Shown here piece after piece: positions 22,626 to 35,045 of a DNA stretch of 64,000 nucleotides. The DNA is from Himantopus leucocephalus. Taxonomy: Eukaryota; Chordata; Aves; Charadriiformes; Recurvirostridae. Numbering within the stretch: position 1 is the stretch's first letter; each line of letters opens with the position of its first letter. The translations under genes were made by a program, and so were the position numbers. The notes beneath the pieces are model-generated. The model was not told where the DNA came from. It saw only the letters and a list, made by a program, of their open reading frames with translations, and did not search any database. Where the stretch lies: positions 71,847,046 to 71,911,045 of the forward strand of contig RSEF01000001.1 of NCBI GenBank assembly GCA_003993805.1. The letters are read 5' to 3'.

Positions 22626-22811
22626 AGCATGAACTCTTTTCAAGTACCTCTTGAGTCCTTAGAAGCTTGCTCGGACTGACACCATAAGGCCAGATATGGC
22701 ATGGTTGAAAGGAACAGATAGGTTCTGCTAGCCAAATTTCCTGTTTATTACATTCAGAGACGTTTGCCTAATAATTGTGGCATCAAGTCCAATAACCTCT
22801 GGTTGATTACA

Positions 22812-23015
22812 GCAAATCTTTTAGGCTGACATTTTAATCTTGACTTTAAAACTCCAAGTGACAGAGAAGCCACAATATCCCCTGGACAAATTATTCTGAT
22901 GATTAATTACCCCTTCTATTAAAAAAAAAAAATAAAATATGCAGTATCTGAATTTTTCCAGGAATGGATCTTGCTATGCATATCTGCCAGATTAAAAAGA
23001 CTTCTATTGTCAGGG
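22812..23015 (-). mobile_element. ancient CR1-type LINE remnant
   Basis: The plus strand holds blocks seen in old amniote CR1 elements read in antisense: 'tttaaaactccaagtgac', 'gaagccacaatatcccc', 'gatgattaattacccc', 'aatggatcttgctatgc' and 'gccagattaaaaagac'. A 12-A run at about 22921-22932 interrupts it. The order and orientation agree with the remnant at 22486-22625, so both may belong to one decayed copy. Confidence 0.7.
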
Positions 23016-26000
23016 TTTTTCCCCCAGATAAATATTTATGGACCATGATATTCATATTTTTATATGCTCTTGCATAAGATATATCCAGTAGCAGTCATAG
23101 CATAGTATTCTATGCAATTTTAATAATTATTGAATCACTGTTTTGCTGTGCGGCTACTTAAGTAGATGTGATATGATCCATCACAGCGTATTCTATAAAG
23201 AACTGAAAGGAAAGTAAACAGTGCTGGTTAGCTACTGTGAAGCAGGAAAAGATACCCTAGCTCTTGCAGTGAAGTTTATCCTCAAATCTCCTGTGGCCGG
23301 AGTTCACATTTTCTACATTTTGTTGTCATTAAATGGAATCTTAACCTTGGGCATAAAATGATTTCAAATAAACAGCTGCTAAACACTAGAGAGGCAGAAG
23401 GTTGTGTAATGCTTGTGTGCTCAACTCTAGCAAAGTTCTTTTATTTTTTTATTGCTAACCCAGTTTAATCCAGCCTTACTTATATTTTATAATTGCAGCA
23501 CCTGAAGGGTGAAGTGTGTGCATGTCTGGGGATAACTATATTCCATCCAGTGAAAAGGCCCATGCAAGCAGAGCCCAGAATCTGTCATACCCTAGCACCT
23601 GTCACACCCCTCTTTCCTGACTGCCTCCCCATACCAGAATACTTCAATCACATCAACAGAATCCTGAAAAAGAAAGAGCCTGGAAAAGTTATGACAACAA
23701 ACTTCCTGACACTCTCTCCTCTTACCTTCTGAATTAGCTAACTATGGTTCTACCAGTCCTAACTGCAGACTGCAGATTTATGGCACCAGCATTATGTTTG
23801 CTTTTAGAGAGCTGGAGGCTTTATATATCAACAATAGTAATTTGCTTCTTCTGGAAACAACACCAGGTGTAGAACATTGGCTAGCTGAATTCTTCAAAAA
23901 TTTGTAACTTCTGAATAATGCTGAAATTATGATAAACTCTCAAATTGCTTTCTTATTTGAATACAAGACCTACACCCTTCTAGCTAAGAACAGATGACGA
24001 AAGTCTTCATGGAGTTTCTCCCTAAATATCCACAAGCACATATGGATCTCACAGTAATCCAAAACTGAGAAACTCAGTATCAGATAGTTAGTATATCTGA
24101 CAGTGGTCATCCTGTCATCCTCTCTCCATGCCTGAATACTAAGCGGTAATAGCTGTACTGCATGTCTCTGGAGTACACTGCTGCAGCCAGTTTTTGTGAG
24201 AGAAAACTCTTCAGCACCTACTGCTGTTTGCTGCTGGAGACAAGTTACTGGACTGGATGGGATGCTCTGAGCCAACAGACTGGCATCTACCTTCTCATGA
24301 AGGCCCCTTGAAAGAAGTTTTTTGAATAAATAAAGCTAGTAACATTCCAGAACTCACTGAAGGCTCTGAAATTTCACCCATTGGCCTCAACGTTTATCAT
24401 TTTTAAGAACATTAATTAAGCTTCCTCTGGGTCAATCTCCAATGAGCACCATCTCATGAGTTGCACTGGTAGGCTGCCTGCGGCCACAGCCTGCTTCTCT
24501 CTCCACCAGCTGCATCAGCTACATGCAGTATCGCAGGCAGGCAAACATTTACCTTTGGGAAACCAACACTGGCTAATTACTATTTACATTTTCAATTACA
24601 GGTGAACAGGGAGTAAATTTCTCTACCCCTCTTTGCAAATCCTTCGATTATAATTAAAATATCAGCACTGTTTTTAAGAGCTTCTCTCTTCAGTGTCTAT
24701 ACTGAGCCTAGTAGTTTACCGCTAACATTTCTCAGCTGATCACATGTTCCCCTCACAGTTGTGCTCTCTGTGGTATGTGGTGGAGGTGGTTTAAACAAAA
24801 ACCACAGGAGAGGAACACTGTAACCAGCCTGGAATGATACACATTCGTCTGGAAGACCTGAGACACTTGGCACTGCCTGGGCTGCAAAAGCAGATGTAAA
24901 TGCTAACACGGCTGAGGTCTTCTCTGAGGCAGAATAGAGGAACACACCAGGAAAACACCTATGAAAGACAGCCTCCTAAGAGACCCACTTGCAGATGTTT
25001 GTTTAAGCCAGAGATGGAGGTTGCATGCGCTGCTTACTCTCTCCGTGTTTTTTCACACACACACATGGACTAAGCTTTTGCCTGGCCTTAAACCCATCCC
25101 TAATGAACTTTTTCATTCTTCATTGACTGTGGTTCTTACTAACCTGGTACTACGAGATCTGAGAGAAGAGGGACACTTGATTCCTCCATCAGGAGACCCA
25201 GTAGAGAAGACAGAGTTGGCTGTTTCAAAGGAAAAAGTACAGCTGTAATTCTCCTTGCCACCAACCCTCTACTTTTCCCTCCAATCTTCCTGATTATCCT
25301 CAGACAACTTCTAGGCACATGCTTCCCTGCTACTGGGGAACCGTCACTCCTAACATGTCTCTGCTTTATATATACAATTATACCCTATATTGCTGACTAG
25401 TAGCAGAAATGTGTGGGAATAGGCAGAGGTGCATGTCCCTGTTTAGATCTTCATCAAGAAAAGCAGAGAGTTGCCTTGGAGTAGTTGGGAGAAAGGAAGC
25501 AGCAAACTGATGGGAGAAGTAATTTCCTAGTAATAAGGAGAAGGATCCAGAAGCGCTCAGTCCCTATGTATGCATAAGAAATAAGACATAAAGAAGATGC
25601 TCCAATTTCCTAATTCTCATGAGAAATTGAACTGGTAAATTCATCAATTTGTTATATGTTTGCTTTATATGAATACAAAAATCCTGCCTTTGCTTTAGTT
25701 TTGCAGAACATAAACAACAGAAACCACGTCTAGAATCACCCTTAAAACAAACTTTGTAGAGAACAGTACTGTGTGCTGTACTAAAATATGTGGGGGTTTT
25801 CTACTTCAGAATATTTCAGGAAATTTCCATGCATAAGATCTAAAGACAGCTCCCACTCTATACTGCTGTCCTTGTTCATGGAGACTTGAGGAGAGTTTTA
25901 TTTCAGAATTTCCAAGCTCTATCAGAACCACAATGTCAGAAACTATATTAAATGTATACAGTTGTCAGCACTGTAAGTTTACATATTTGGTGATGTTTTA

Positions 26001-26222
26001 TCAGTAATACAAAAGGAGAAACATCTAAAGTACTGATGTTGATAGTTATGTCAATTTTGTATCACTTCTTGATGGCTGAATGCGTATCATATATGTTAAG
26101 ATTTTTGATTTCTGAGTACTGGTAAAAAAACCCAGAAATTAGAAAGTTGTTTCCTGTTTAGATGTTTACCCTTACTCAGACAAATAGATAGGTAGAGATG
26201 TTTGTATATAAAGTTTATTTAA

Positions 26223-26255
26223 ATGCATGCATGCATGCATATATAAAATATGCAT
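26223..26255. repeat. (TGCA)n / alternating AT microsatellite
   Basis: About four ATGC units ('gcatgcatgcatgcat') followed by TATA-rich sequence. Confidence 0.8.
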
Positions 26256-27033
26256 ATAATTTTTTTTCATCTGCATGTACAAACATTTTAAACAACATTT
26301 TGGATATATATATTATCTATCACTCACTTTTATTTGTGTTTCTTCAGTATTTTGTCTTACAATATTTGTAAAGCAGTCCGACCTTGCTTCAATGATAGAG
26401 GTCTTGGTTAAGCAGAGCTCATGGTCTGCTACTACTGACACTTCTGGCACTACTGACAGCCAAGAGCAGATGTGTCCACACTGTTCACTGAGGCAGTGGC
26501 CCAGGACTACCACAGATGAAGGTTGTTACAGAATCATACCAGCACAGGCAGCGTTTCATAGCAGTATCTGTATCAGCTGGCTGTTGGGGACAAGTTGGGG
26601 ACAATGGCTTCAAATCTTCTTGGTGTGTCGTATATGAAAAAAAGTTGCCCACAAGACCACACTTGACTCATATAATTACTTTTCCTTTCCATCAGAAAGA
26701 GTAGAAAATGATGTTAAGTATTAACTGTTTTTCCTTGTTTTAGTTGGATAAACAAGCAAAGATGATGAACTGCATTGTCAATAGGAGGAATTTTCCATCC
26801 AGCAAACCAGTACAGCAAAACCCAGCAAAGTTCTCCCCAAAAGAGGCCTTGCCCTAGACAGCTTAGGGCAAGATGAAATACTGTGAAAACTGGCTGGAGT
26901 TTTCACAGGCTGTTTACAGGATAATAAAGATGAGATTCGCTTTTTCTCCTTTCTTCCTCCCATTTGTGCTACTTCTTTTTAAGGACAGGCTGACAGACAA
27001 ATGAGTTCTTAACCTCACTCTCTCCTTTTTCTT

Positions 27034-27056
27034 CCCCCCCCCCCTTTTTTTTTTTT
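27034..27056. repeat. C11-T12 homopolymer junction
   Basis: Eleven Cs directly followed by twelve Ts, a pure pyrimidine run within a longer pyrimidine-rich stretch from about 27015. It could form triplex DNA and is prone to length error. Confidence 0.9.
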
Positions 27057-27229
27057 AATATTTGGGATTTACATTATTTCCAGGTCTAAAACAGAACTGA
27101 GCGATGCCAGTGGCCACTTTGCTAAGTACTGTGCAGACACTTGAAAGAGACAGACCCTAACTCAGGCTTTCTATGAAAGACAGATAAAAGAGTAGGTAGA
27201 AAACAAACTCTTTCCACCCCCGAGCCTTT

Positions 27230-27257
27230 TGTGTGGGTGTGTGTCTGTGTGTGTGTC
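27230..27257 (+). repeat. interrupted (TG)n microsatellite
   Basis: TG dinucleotides with GGG and TCT interruptions. Confidence 0.85.
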
Positions 27258-28628
27258 TTTAGGTGTAGACAGCTTAGAAACTGTAACGGTTTTCCTAAGC
27301 CTAAGCAGGAAACATATTACAGAACTGTGAACTGATGCAAGATCCACTGTCCCACTCTTAGACTTAATCACAAACCAATCCTTCCCTCTTAGTACCTTTC
27401 TTTTGAAAAAGATCTTTAGTGATCAGAACGCAGGCACAGCCATCCAGGCATATTTCTCCTCCCCAGGACAGATAAACGTTGTTAAAATATATACATATGG
27501 AATTTAAGTTTGCTTTTGCTCAAAGACTAATACGACAAGAGATTGGATTAAGTTTCCTTCTGCCAAAAGAGCCTCAAGCTAAACCCCAGGACTGAGATAC
27601 CACAGAGAGCTGTGAGACAGCAACAAAGAACAAATTCTGGAAAGCAGAAGTAAAGCCAGAAGATTGTTCTGTTTTCTTGTTGGTCTTTATCTGCATTTAT
27701 TAGTGATTTTTTTAGAGATTAACTTCAAGGTTCAGATTGTCCAGCAAGTTCAGATTCCTTTGAGGCTTTGCAACCTGTATATGAAGTTAAAGTTACCACT
27801 CTTCCAGACTGACATAAAAAGATTTCAGTGCAAAGAGAGGAAACTTTTCCCACATCTGATTTCTTTGCCCAGTTTGTGGTTTGTTTTGGGGTTGGTTTTT
27901 TTTCCATTCTAATCTGTTTATTTCAAGAACGTTCTTATTGATGTAAGACTTGTCCTCAGGGTAGTTTTGAAGTCTGTCTAACCCAATAGACTGTCTTTTC
28001 AACAGCAGATGCCTCACCAGAAGGGACAAGAAACCTACTAATCTGTTCTTCCTAATTTATGCTAGAATTTGGTTAAATCCTATATTATAAAAGTTTACAT
28101 CCTTGTTAAAACTTTCTTTCCCCCTGTAGCTTGCAAGTGTTTTGAATCGCCCTTTAACTTTTTATTCCTGATTATAAAAATCAACATCGGAAGTAAGAAT
28201 TTGTCAGTTTTCATTCTCTCCTCCCATTTCCATTTTTCATATTTATAGCTTTTTGTTTATATATAAACCAGTATAGACCTATTTGCCCTCATCAGAAATG
28301 TATGTTCCACCTGAACACTAGCTATTTAAACAAGTTTTTCACGATAACATTACAAATTTTCTTTCATCTGTGGAGAAATTAATTTGTTATCATAATACCA
28401 GAGTTCAAAACAGGCAGGAACCACCTTCACTACCCCATAAGACAGCAACAAGGATACAACATAAAAAATTACTCCTCTCCGATGTTCAGGATATCAAGAT
28501 TGCCACCCTTCAGATCCCATTCAGTGAAACTGAAGAAAATACTAAGTTTTGAAGAATACAAAGTGAGGAGTCATAAGCGTTACTTAGAATGTTCCAAAAT
28601 GCAGATTTACATTTTAAATACAAGAGGA

Positions 28629-28693
28629 AGGGAAAGGGGAAAGGGGAAAGGGGAAAGGGGAAAGGGGAAAGGGGAAAGGGGAAAGGGGAAAGG
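28629..28693 (+). repeat. (GGGGAAA)n minisatellite, strong G-quadruplex motif
   Basis: Eight uninterrupted GGGG runs (starting at 28636, 28643, 28650, 28657, 28664, 28671, 28678 and 28685), each separated by exactly AAA. A GGG run precedes them. This is a perfect seven-base tandem repeat on the G-rich + strand. The open frames crossing it on both strands are products of the repeat and are not genes. Confidence 0.97.
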
Positions 28694-31600
28694 ATTTGCA
28701 CTCCAACTGGGAAAATGATGCAGCATATATGCTTTAGCACATGCTTTAGGGTATCAATTCCCCTGCCTAACCTCTGGAAACAGCAGTCAGTGGTATGCCA
28801 GAAGGAGGTTGGTAGGCAATTGTGCATCAACAGGGACCATGTTAGTTGCCATTAGCCAGAGTCACCTTCTTACAGTTTTTAAACTGACCTAGGCAATGAG
28901 GAAAAGAAGGATAGCATTAAATTATTTATTACTTTCCCTTCCCAGCAACCACACCCATCATCCCACTGTAGTTGTAGCTGAAAGCCACAGAACACAAAGA
29001 TTGAAATAGTCAGTTTATCAGCTATAAAGTTAGAAAACACATTTTCTTTCTCTGATAAAGGGAGATGAAACTAATGATAATGCAAACATTTTTACCTAGA
29101 GAAAAACAAAGTAAGTTAAGAGCAGCAGTTCTCTGGAAGAATATTCTAAATTCATAAAATTGCTCTTTAGCTTTCTAAACAATAAATTGCCAAAGAGTGA
29201 TTTTTAAGAAGCTCTACAGGAAGAAATTGGCATAATTATTCCTTCTTAAACAAATAGCACAGACACTCCAGCCTTTATTTAGTTATGGAGGCTTTAAGCA
29301 ATGTACTTTTCTACGTTCATTAAGCAGAACCTGAAGATCATGCATCCTCTGCCTAGAAGCAATCAGAATCGTAACAACTGCACTATATCTCTGAAAGCTA
29401 ATCATCCAGATACCCATCAATTAAACAGAAATTCAGTAGTTAGAGATTTCAGTTGTCCTTCATTAAGATGCAAGTGAGGTACAATTTCTTTTTAGGTAAC
29501 TGCATTCATTTAAAGTGATTTTTAAAGATTTTTAAATAAAATGCATACCCTTCTGTTAGCATAAATAGCACATTGTAACAGCTCCAGTACATAATTGCCT
29601 CCTTAATACATATGTGTGTGTTCCAGACATTTAAGTTTAGCATTCCATAGGCCACCACACAGCATTTTCTTTGCCTGTATTCCAGCTCAGGTGGAAATTC
29701 AATGAATTTAACCTAATTTCCAAAAACCTGAATGAATTAATGGTAAATCACATGAGGGATTGTCTCTAATCCCTCCCTTTGCATAAGCACAGAGGATATG
29801 ACTGATAGCATCTGTGTGTCATTTACAAGGGCTGAGGTAACAAAGCTTTCATCAAGCATTTAAGTACTGGGAGAACAACACATAAAGACTCTCGGGTAAC
29901 ACGCACACCTTTAACACAACTGGCTTAAACTAACATTTTCCTAAGTGATTATACCAAGGACTTCATTGCAAAGGAATTGCTTTCTTTCCCACTCTCATTT
30001 CTCTCTCTTGAGAATGTATAATGGCATTATTTCCCCTAGAAATGTAAGATCCCACAAACAGGTGGACATACACACCAACATAGGTAAAAGACCGAGGATC
30101 TGAATAAATGAGTCCTTAGTACTAATTCTGTTATCTAGTTACTTTAGGTAGGAGTGTCACAGCAATTTCGGGGAAAAAAAAAAAATCAATTATGGGTTAA
30201 AAGGAAGTGTATTTGAAGTTATTAGAAATCATAATGAACTGTCAGTCATAAAAATGGATCTATGATGCTCCAAATCTATCTTTAAAAATGCTATTTACAA
30301 CACTATTCTGCATACCAGCAATTAGTAATTTGTATGTATCTTTAGCTCGTCTCACCTTTTGATCTAAGAGACCATTAATGAGAGCAATTCTTTCCATTAC
30401 CATTTCAAATGGTTTTGTACAAGAAAAGGGACAGTTAAATTTTTTTAAACACAACTGGAACTCAAAATCATTTATGGCCTTATGAGATAAATACAGTGAT
30501 ATTAATCTCTACCCAGAAATGAAACGTACATCAATACAGCCTGTAAGATCTTTCTTCAGTACAGCTTTCTGGTCTGTGAACACTTTGAATGATTCTAGCC
30601 TCATGTCCTTCTCAACTGATTCATATGCACTTTGCGGGTGTTTAGAAAGTTCTAGCTTCAGCTCTTTCTTGGCAAAACTTTGCTCTTAAGGACACACAGC
30701 TAATATAGGAGTAGGTCTGCTCTTTATCTAAATCAACAAAGCTCCAATAGCTCAATAAGCAGTATATTGATTTATGAGAGTTGGGCACATCCTGTAGTCC
30801 CTGAAATTGTCCTCTTTGTATGATCTAGAGAAAAATCAGAGTTAATGTGCAGTAGATATGTCTGAAAGCTAAATTTGTCCCATTATACTGACATTCATCA
30901 CCACTTACTATGCCCTGTCCACCTTGGCATTGTTTCCAGATTTCATTAAGTCCAAAAAAACTTTTAATTAATGATTGATTCCATTTGTTTTCTGGCCCTG
31001 TATCTGTAGGGTTGCTGTCAAAGGAGTGTTGCTGGATTACACTTTTACTTATTTATCTACTTGTTTCAATCTCAGTGGTTTAATGAGCCTGTATCACCTC
31101 CAGAAAACTGATGACAGGACAGTAGGAAAAATGTCTGCTTTGAGGGACACAGGTCTTTTGAGGTCTGCTTGTAATGCTGTGGAACCTGTGCGTGTACACA
31201 CTCATGGAAAGAGAAGAGCATCTGAGCATAAAATTATGGCAACTTTAGGAACTGTTTTTTTCAAATTAATTCAATTTTTACATTTTTTTGAAAGCCCAAC
31301 GGTATTTAAACTGTTTTAGAAATTAAGGATGGTTTCTTTCCCTACCCATACGCAGCGTGCACTTAGTAAGGCAACATTCCAGTTCCTCATAGGTATTAGG
31401 GAAGGTATCATATGCCTTTAGAAAACGTGTGAGACTAGAAGCAGTAGTTTAGATTCTGCTTTCTCTCAGATACAGTTTTCCAGAGAGGTTAAGTCAGCAT
31501 TTCCAGTGAATGTACTCAATGCCCACAGACAGATATTCAACAGCTCTAAAGGGATGTTCCCTTGCCTCAATTGCTGATCTATCTGTCTCTAAAATCTTCC

Positions 31601-34600
31601 TAAATGTTGGCTTCCCACAATTAAGTAGCTGGATCTTTTCTTTCCCGGGATGTCTAAAGTGTAACTAAAAGCAGAGATCATTCATGTATTTTGCAAAACA
31701 TGTTCTCAACAGCATTTGTAGGAAAGGTCTTAAGAAGAGTTTTAGCATACTCCTTAAGTGATAGCTTAATTAATATGCCCATTATGAAATTACATACTCA
31801 GTCTGAATAATTTTATAAAAGTACATGTTTTAAGGAATTTAAATATTGGGTAATTTTATATTGAAGCTGAGAGTAACACATTTTTTCCATTGCAAACACA
31901 ATGAGTTGACAAAGCACAGCCTAAATAACAGTGTTATGGAATTCATACAATCTTTATATTTGATAAAATCCTAACTTATGTATCTATAGTATCACTCACA
32001 CATGACAGTTTTACATGTTCACAACTGAAGAACAAAGCTAGTGAAAAGTGAGTGTAAATTTGAGAACACAAATGATAACGAAGATGTATCTGCAGCCCAC
32101 ATACTGATCACAAGTGTTCTTTCTCCTTTTCTCAAAGAACTGTCTCTGCATAGCAGCCATAAAACAAATGGCAGCTGAATATTTTGTTTCATTTAAGAGA
32201 AAGCAAAAAACACACACAGGGTCACTGTCACTGTGAGAATATGTAGGTTAACGCAATGTCCCAACCCACAGACGAAGCTATGTAAAGAGCAGGCAGCTTA
32301 CCCTAGTATAAACCCCTGAGGCACCCACATCCTCAGGAAGGAGCTGCATCTAGTGAGCATGAAAGGACCTCGCCTCAGAAAATGGAAAGTATTTTCAAAG
32401 TGTGTTAGGGAGTTAAGTGCTCTAGAGATTCCCCCATCTTTTCTCTGTAGTACAACAGAGTATCACTGCCGCTTTTCCCTCTCCATATTTGTAGTGGCTT
32501 TTAGGAATAGCATTAGGGCAGTCACTACAAAAGATATCAAATAAGTGAAGAAGTGGAGGTGGGTAGCAGTTGTACTATAAGGGACCTTATTCTATGCTCA
32601 TGACCTTGACCTCTCCAGATTATGACAATTTGTGTATATAAAATGCTGAATTCTTAGCCTATTTTATGAGAGAAAAATTCTCCAATGGAGAAATGAGAGA
32701 AAACATCATTAGTTCAAACTCCTAATTTCCATTCCGCTGCATCAAAATTACCTGTCAAGGGAATAATAGGGCCCTTCATCGTTCCTCTAGCAGTACAAAG
32801 AATATTGCCAGGAATTTAAGGGGGAAAGCTGAACAAGCTGACCTCATTTAAACTTCAGTCTGCCTAAATTCTGAAAAGCACTTACATCTATAAAATGGCA
32901 TTCAGTACCTAAAAGGGGAGAAGATTGGAGGAATGAGGTTTTCCTGTCTTTCCCTCTAAAATGCTAATTATTGCTTAGATTGCACATTATTTGCCAAGCC
33001 TGGTGAGTCATAACCTTGAATACCCAAATGCTCACCACATGGTTGCAAAGACTTGCTTTGTAACAGACTACATAAAGGAATCTAGCCAAAACCCAGACTT
33101 AGTTTAGATTCTACCATTGATTTGATTTAAAACTTTCCTCCACTGGTCCTAGCGAAACTGTACACAAGCGAATCCCCAAATAATGTGTCAGGGATGAGCA
33201 CAGAACACAAATCAAAGGTCCAACTCAGCAGTTTTCAGAGCACTCCCCCTCCAGGGCAGTATTACTCTTTGGTTATGCCAAGCAAATCTGCCACCAAATT
33301 CCTGAATGCTGTGCTTTGATCCTTTTGTTTAGAAATTCAGTGTGATGTTTCTATGTTTGTCATGGAGAAATCAGGAGTGAAAAGGAAAATGTTGACAGCC
33401 CTGACTTCACTTGTAACTGTTGTGTTGTCTGTGAAGTCATGCTATTCAGCATGTCAGCGCAAGTGTGCATGCACTCTTCAGTATTGATAACAGAAGGGGA
33501 GAAACTAGTGGTGTCCCAAGAGACAGGAGTTAAACCTTTTAGACTTACATGATCTTAATACCACAGTGTGCATTGAATCAAATCAACTGAGACTTAGCTC
33601 ATTTACGGCCTTAAATATTCAACAGGAAATCTAGACAGGAAAAACATTCCACTATCTTACTAGTAACCAGTCATAGTGGAAAGAGAAACTGGGACCACCA
33701 TTCATACCTGCTCAGGACATGCTTTAAGTTTTTATGATTTCCTTGGCTGCTATGTGATTCTTATTTCTATGGAGTTACTTAATGGAATAGTCCTAACTGT
33801 GATTAAGCCTATTTATTATTAATGATGTGATTGTTTCTTTTGAATTCTCCCTTGTTCAAATGGCTCTAAATCCTGTTCATGGAAGACACAGTTGGTCAGA
33901 TTGTGATCTCAGTAAGACTGTCGTAAGCTGAAATATTTAACTACATTGAGTCGAAGGAATCATTCCAAATTTATAAAGGCACAAAATAAAAATCTGGCCA
34001 AGTATATCAAAGGTAACCAAACATAATATTTACTGCTACATCCTCATGAAAACAGAGCAGACTACAAAGCTCAGTGGAGATTCTTGAAGAAAAGATAAAT
34101 GAGTGGGTAACTGATCCAGAAACAAAACAAAATGAAACCAACCTTTACCAACAAACATTTAAGAAAAACATAACCGAGAACATAAAAAAAACATTCCACA
34201 CAGACACCATCTTCACTTCAAATGAAAAACCTATGAAATCAAAGCTCTGCATGAACAACAGGAGATAAAAGGTAAATAAATCCCAGTCCTGCCAAAATAG
34301 GACAAGATATTGAACAGACCTAGGGAAGTAGGTAGACTCTGGAGGTCGGGCAAAACATCAGTACAATTAAACTTAATTTTGAAAAGATTAATTTCTAAAG
34401 TTGAAAATGTAACTCTATTTTAGTACATACTTCTTAAAGTACAGAGACTGTTGTTTCAGAACAACAGCAAGCAGTTAATTCGGGGTTTTTTTCCAATGCA
34501 AAAACAGTAAAAAAAAGGTTCTGCTTCTGAGAAGAGTGGCTGCTCCTCCCCCCTTCCCATTTCCTTCACTTTCAAAACAAACTAAATGCAGCCATTTTGT

Positions 34601-34661
34601 TTTGTTTGAAATTATTCAGATAATGATTGTTTTTTGTAATCTTTTGTAGCCTATACTTCCA
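28694..34661. other. long non-coding stretch, no gene recognised
   Basis: AT-rich desert. Around 29755-29850 an inverted AGGGATT/AATCCCT pair containing a TAATCC core, a TTTGCATA octamer-like word and an AACAAAG word lie close together, which might be an enhancer. A minus-strand frame at 30260-30454 reads like ordered protein (ends with a QNSVVNSIFKDRFGAS-type string), but it has no acceptor and I know no match. Confidence 0.45.
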
Positions 34662-35045
34662 CCCAAATTTTAACCCACTGTGGATTATCTGAACTTTGGG
34701 ACATCATCTATATACCACTGTATGTAAAAAGCAATAGCAGATTGATGTGAACTCTTCTGGTAACTATGGCACTTAGCAGATAGCAGATGCTACTCATTGC
34801 CTGAGGTTCTCAGGAAAAAATCACATNCCCAAATTTTAACCCACTGTGGATTATCTGAACTTTGGGACATCATCTATATACCACTGTATGTAAAAAGCAA
34901 TAGCAGATTGATGTGAACTCTTCTGATAACTATGGCACTTAGCAGATAGCAGATGCTACTCATTGCCTGTGGTTCTCAGGAAAAAATCACACNAGCAGAT
35001 AGCAGATGCTACTCATTGCCTGAGGTTCTCAGGAAAAAATCACAT
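34662..35045 (+). repeat. N-joined triplicated segment, probable assembly artefact
   Basis: Copy A 34662-34826 and copy B 34828-34992 are both 165 bases with three differences. Copy C 34994-35045 repeats the last 52 bases. Single Ns lie at 34827 and 34993. Copies A and C agree with each other where B differs (GCCTGAGG against GCCTGTGG; CACAT against CACAC). This is the same pattern as at 17.9 kb. Confidence 0.87.

Larger units (their letters stand above)
23016..28628. other. long non-coding stretch, no gene recognised
   Basis: AT-rich desert. Small simple repeats are listed separately (26.2, 27.0 and 27.2 kb). Frames such as 23493-23732 (+), 24697-24945 (-) and 26275-26637 (+) lack family resemblance and splice context. 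Confidence 0.5.

Noticed and set aside
28510..28855. Lys/Gly-rich and Pro/Phe/Ser-rich frames on both strands
   Set aside because: They are translations of the GGGGAAA tandem repeat.
30260..30454. Minus-strand frame that reads like ordered protein
   Set aside because: No splice acceptor in front, stops close behind, and no protein that I can name. Kept only as a remark.
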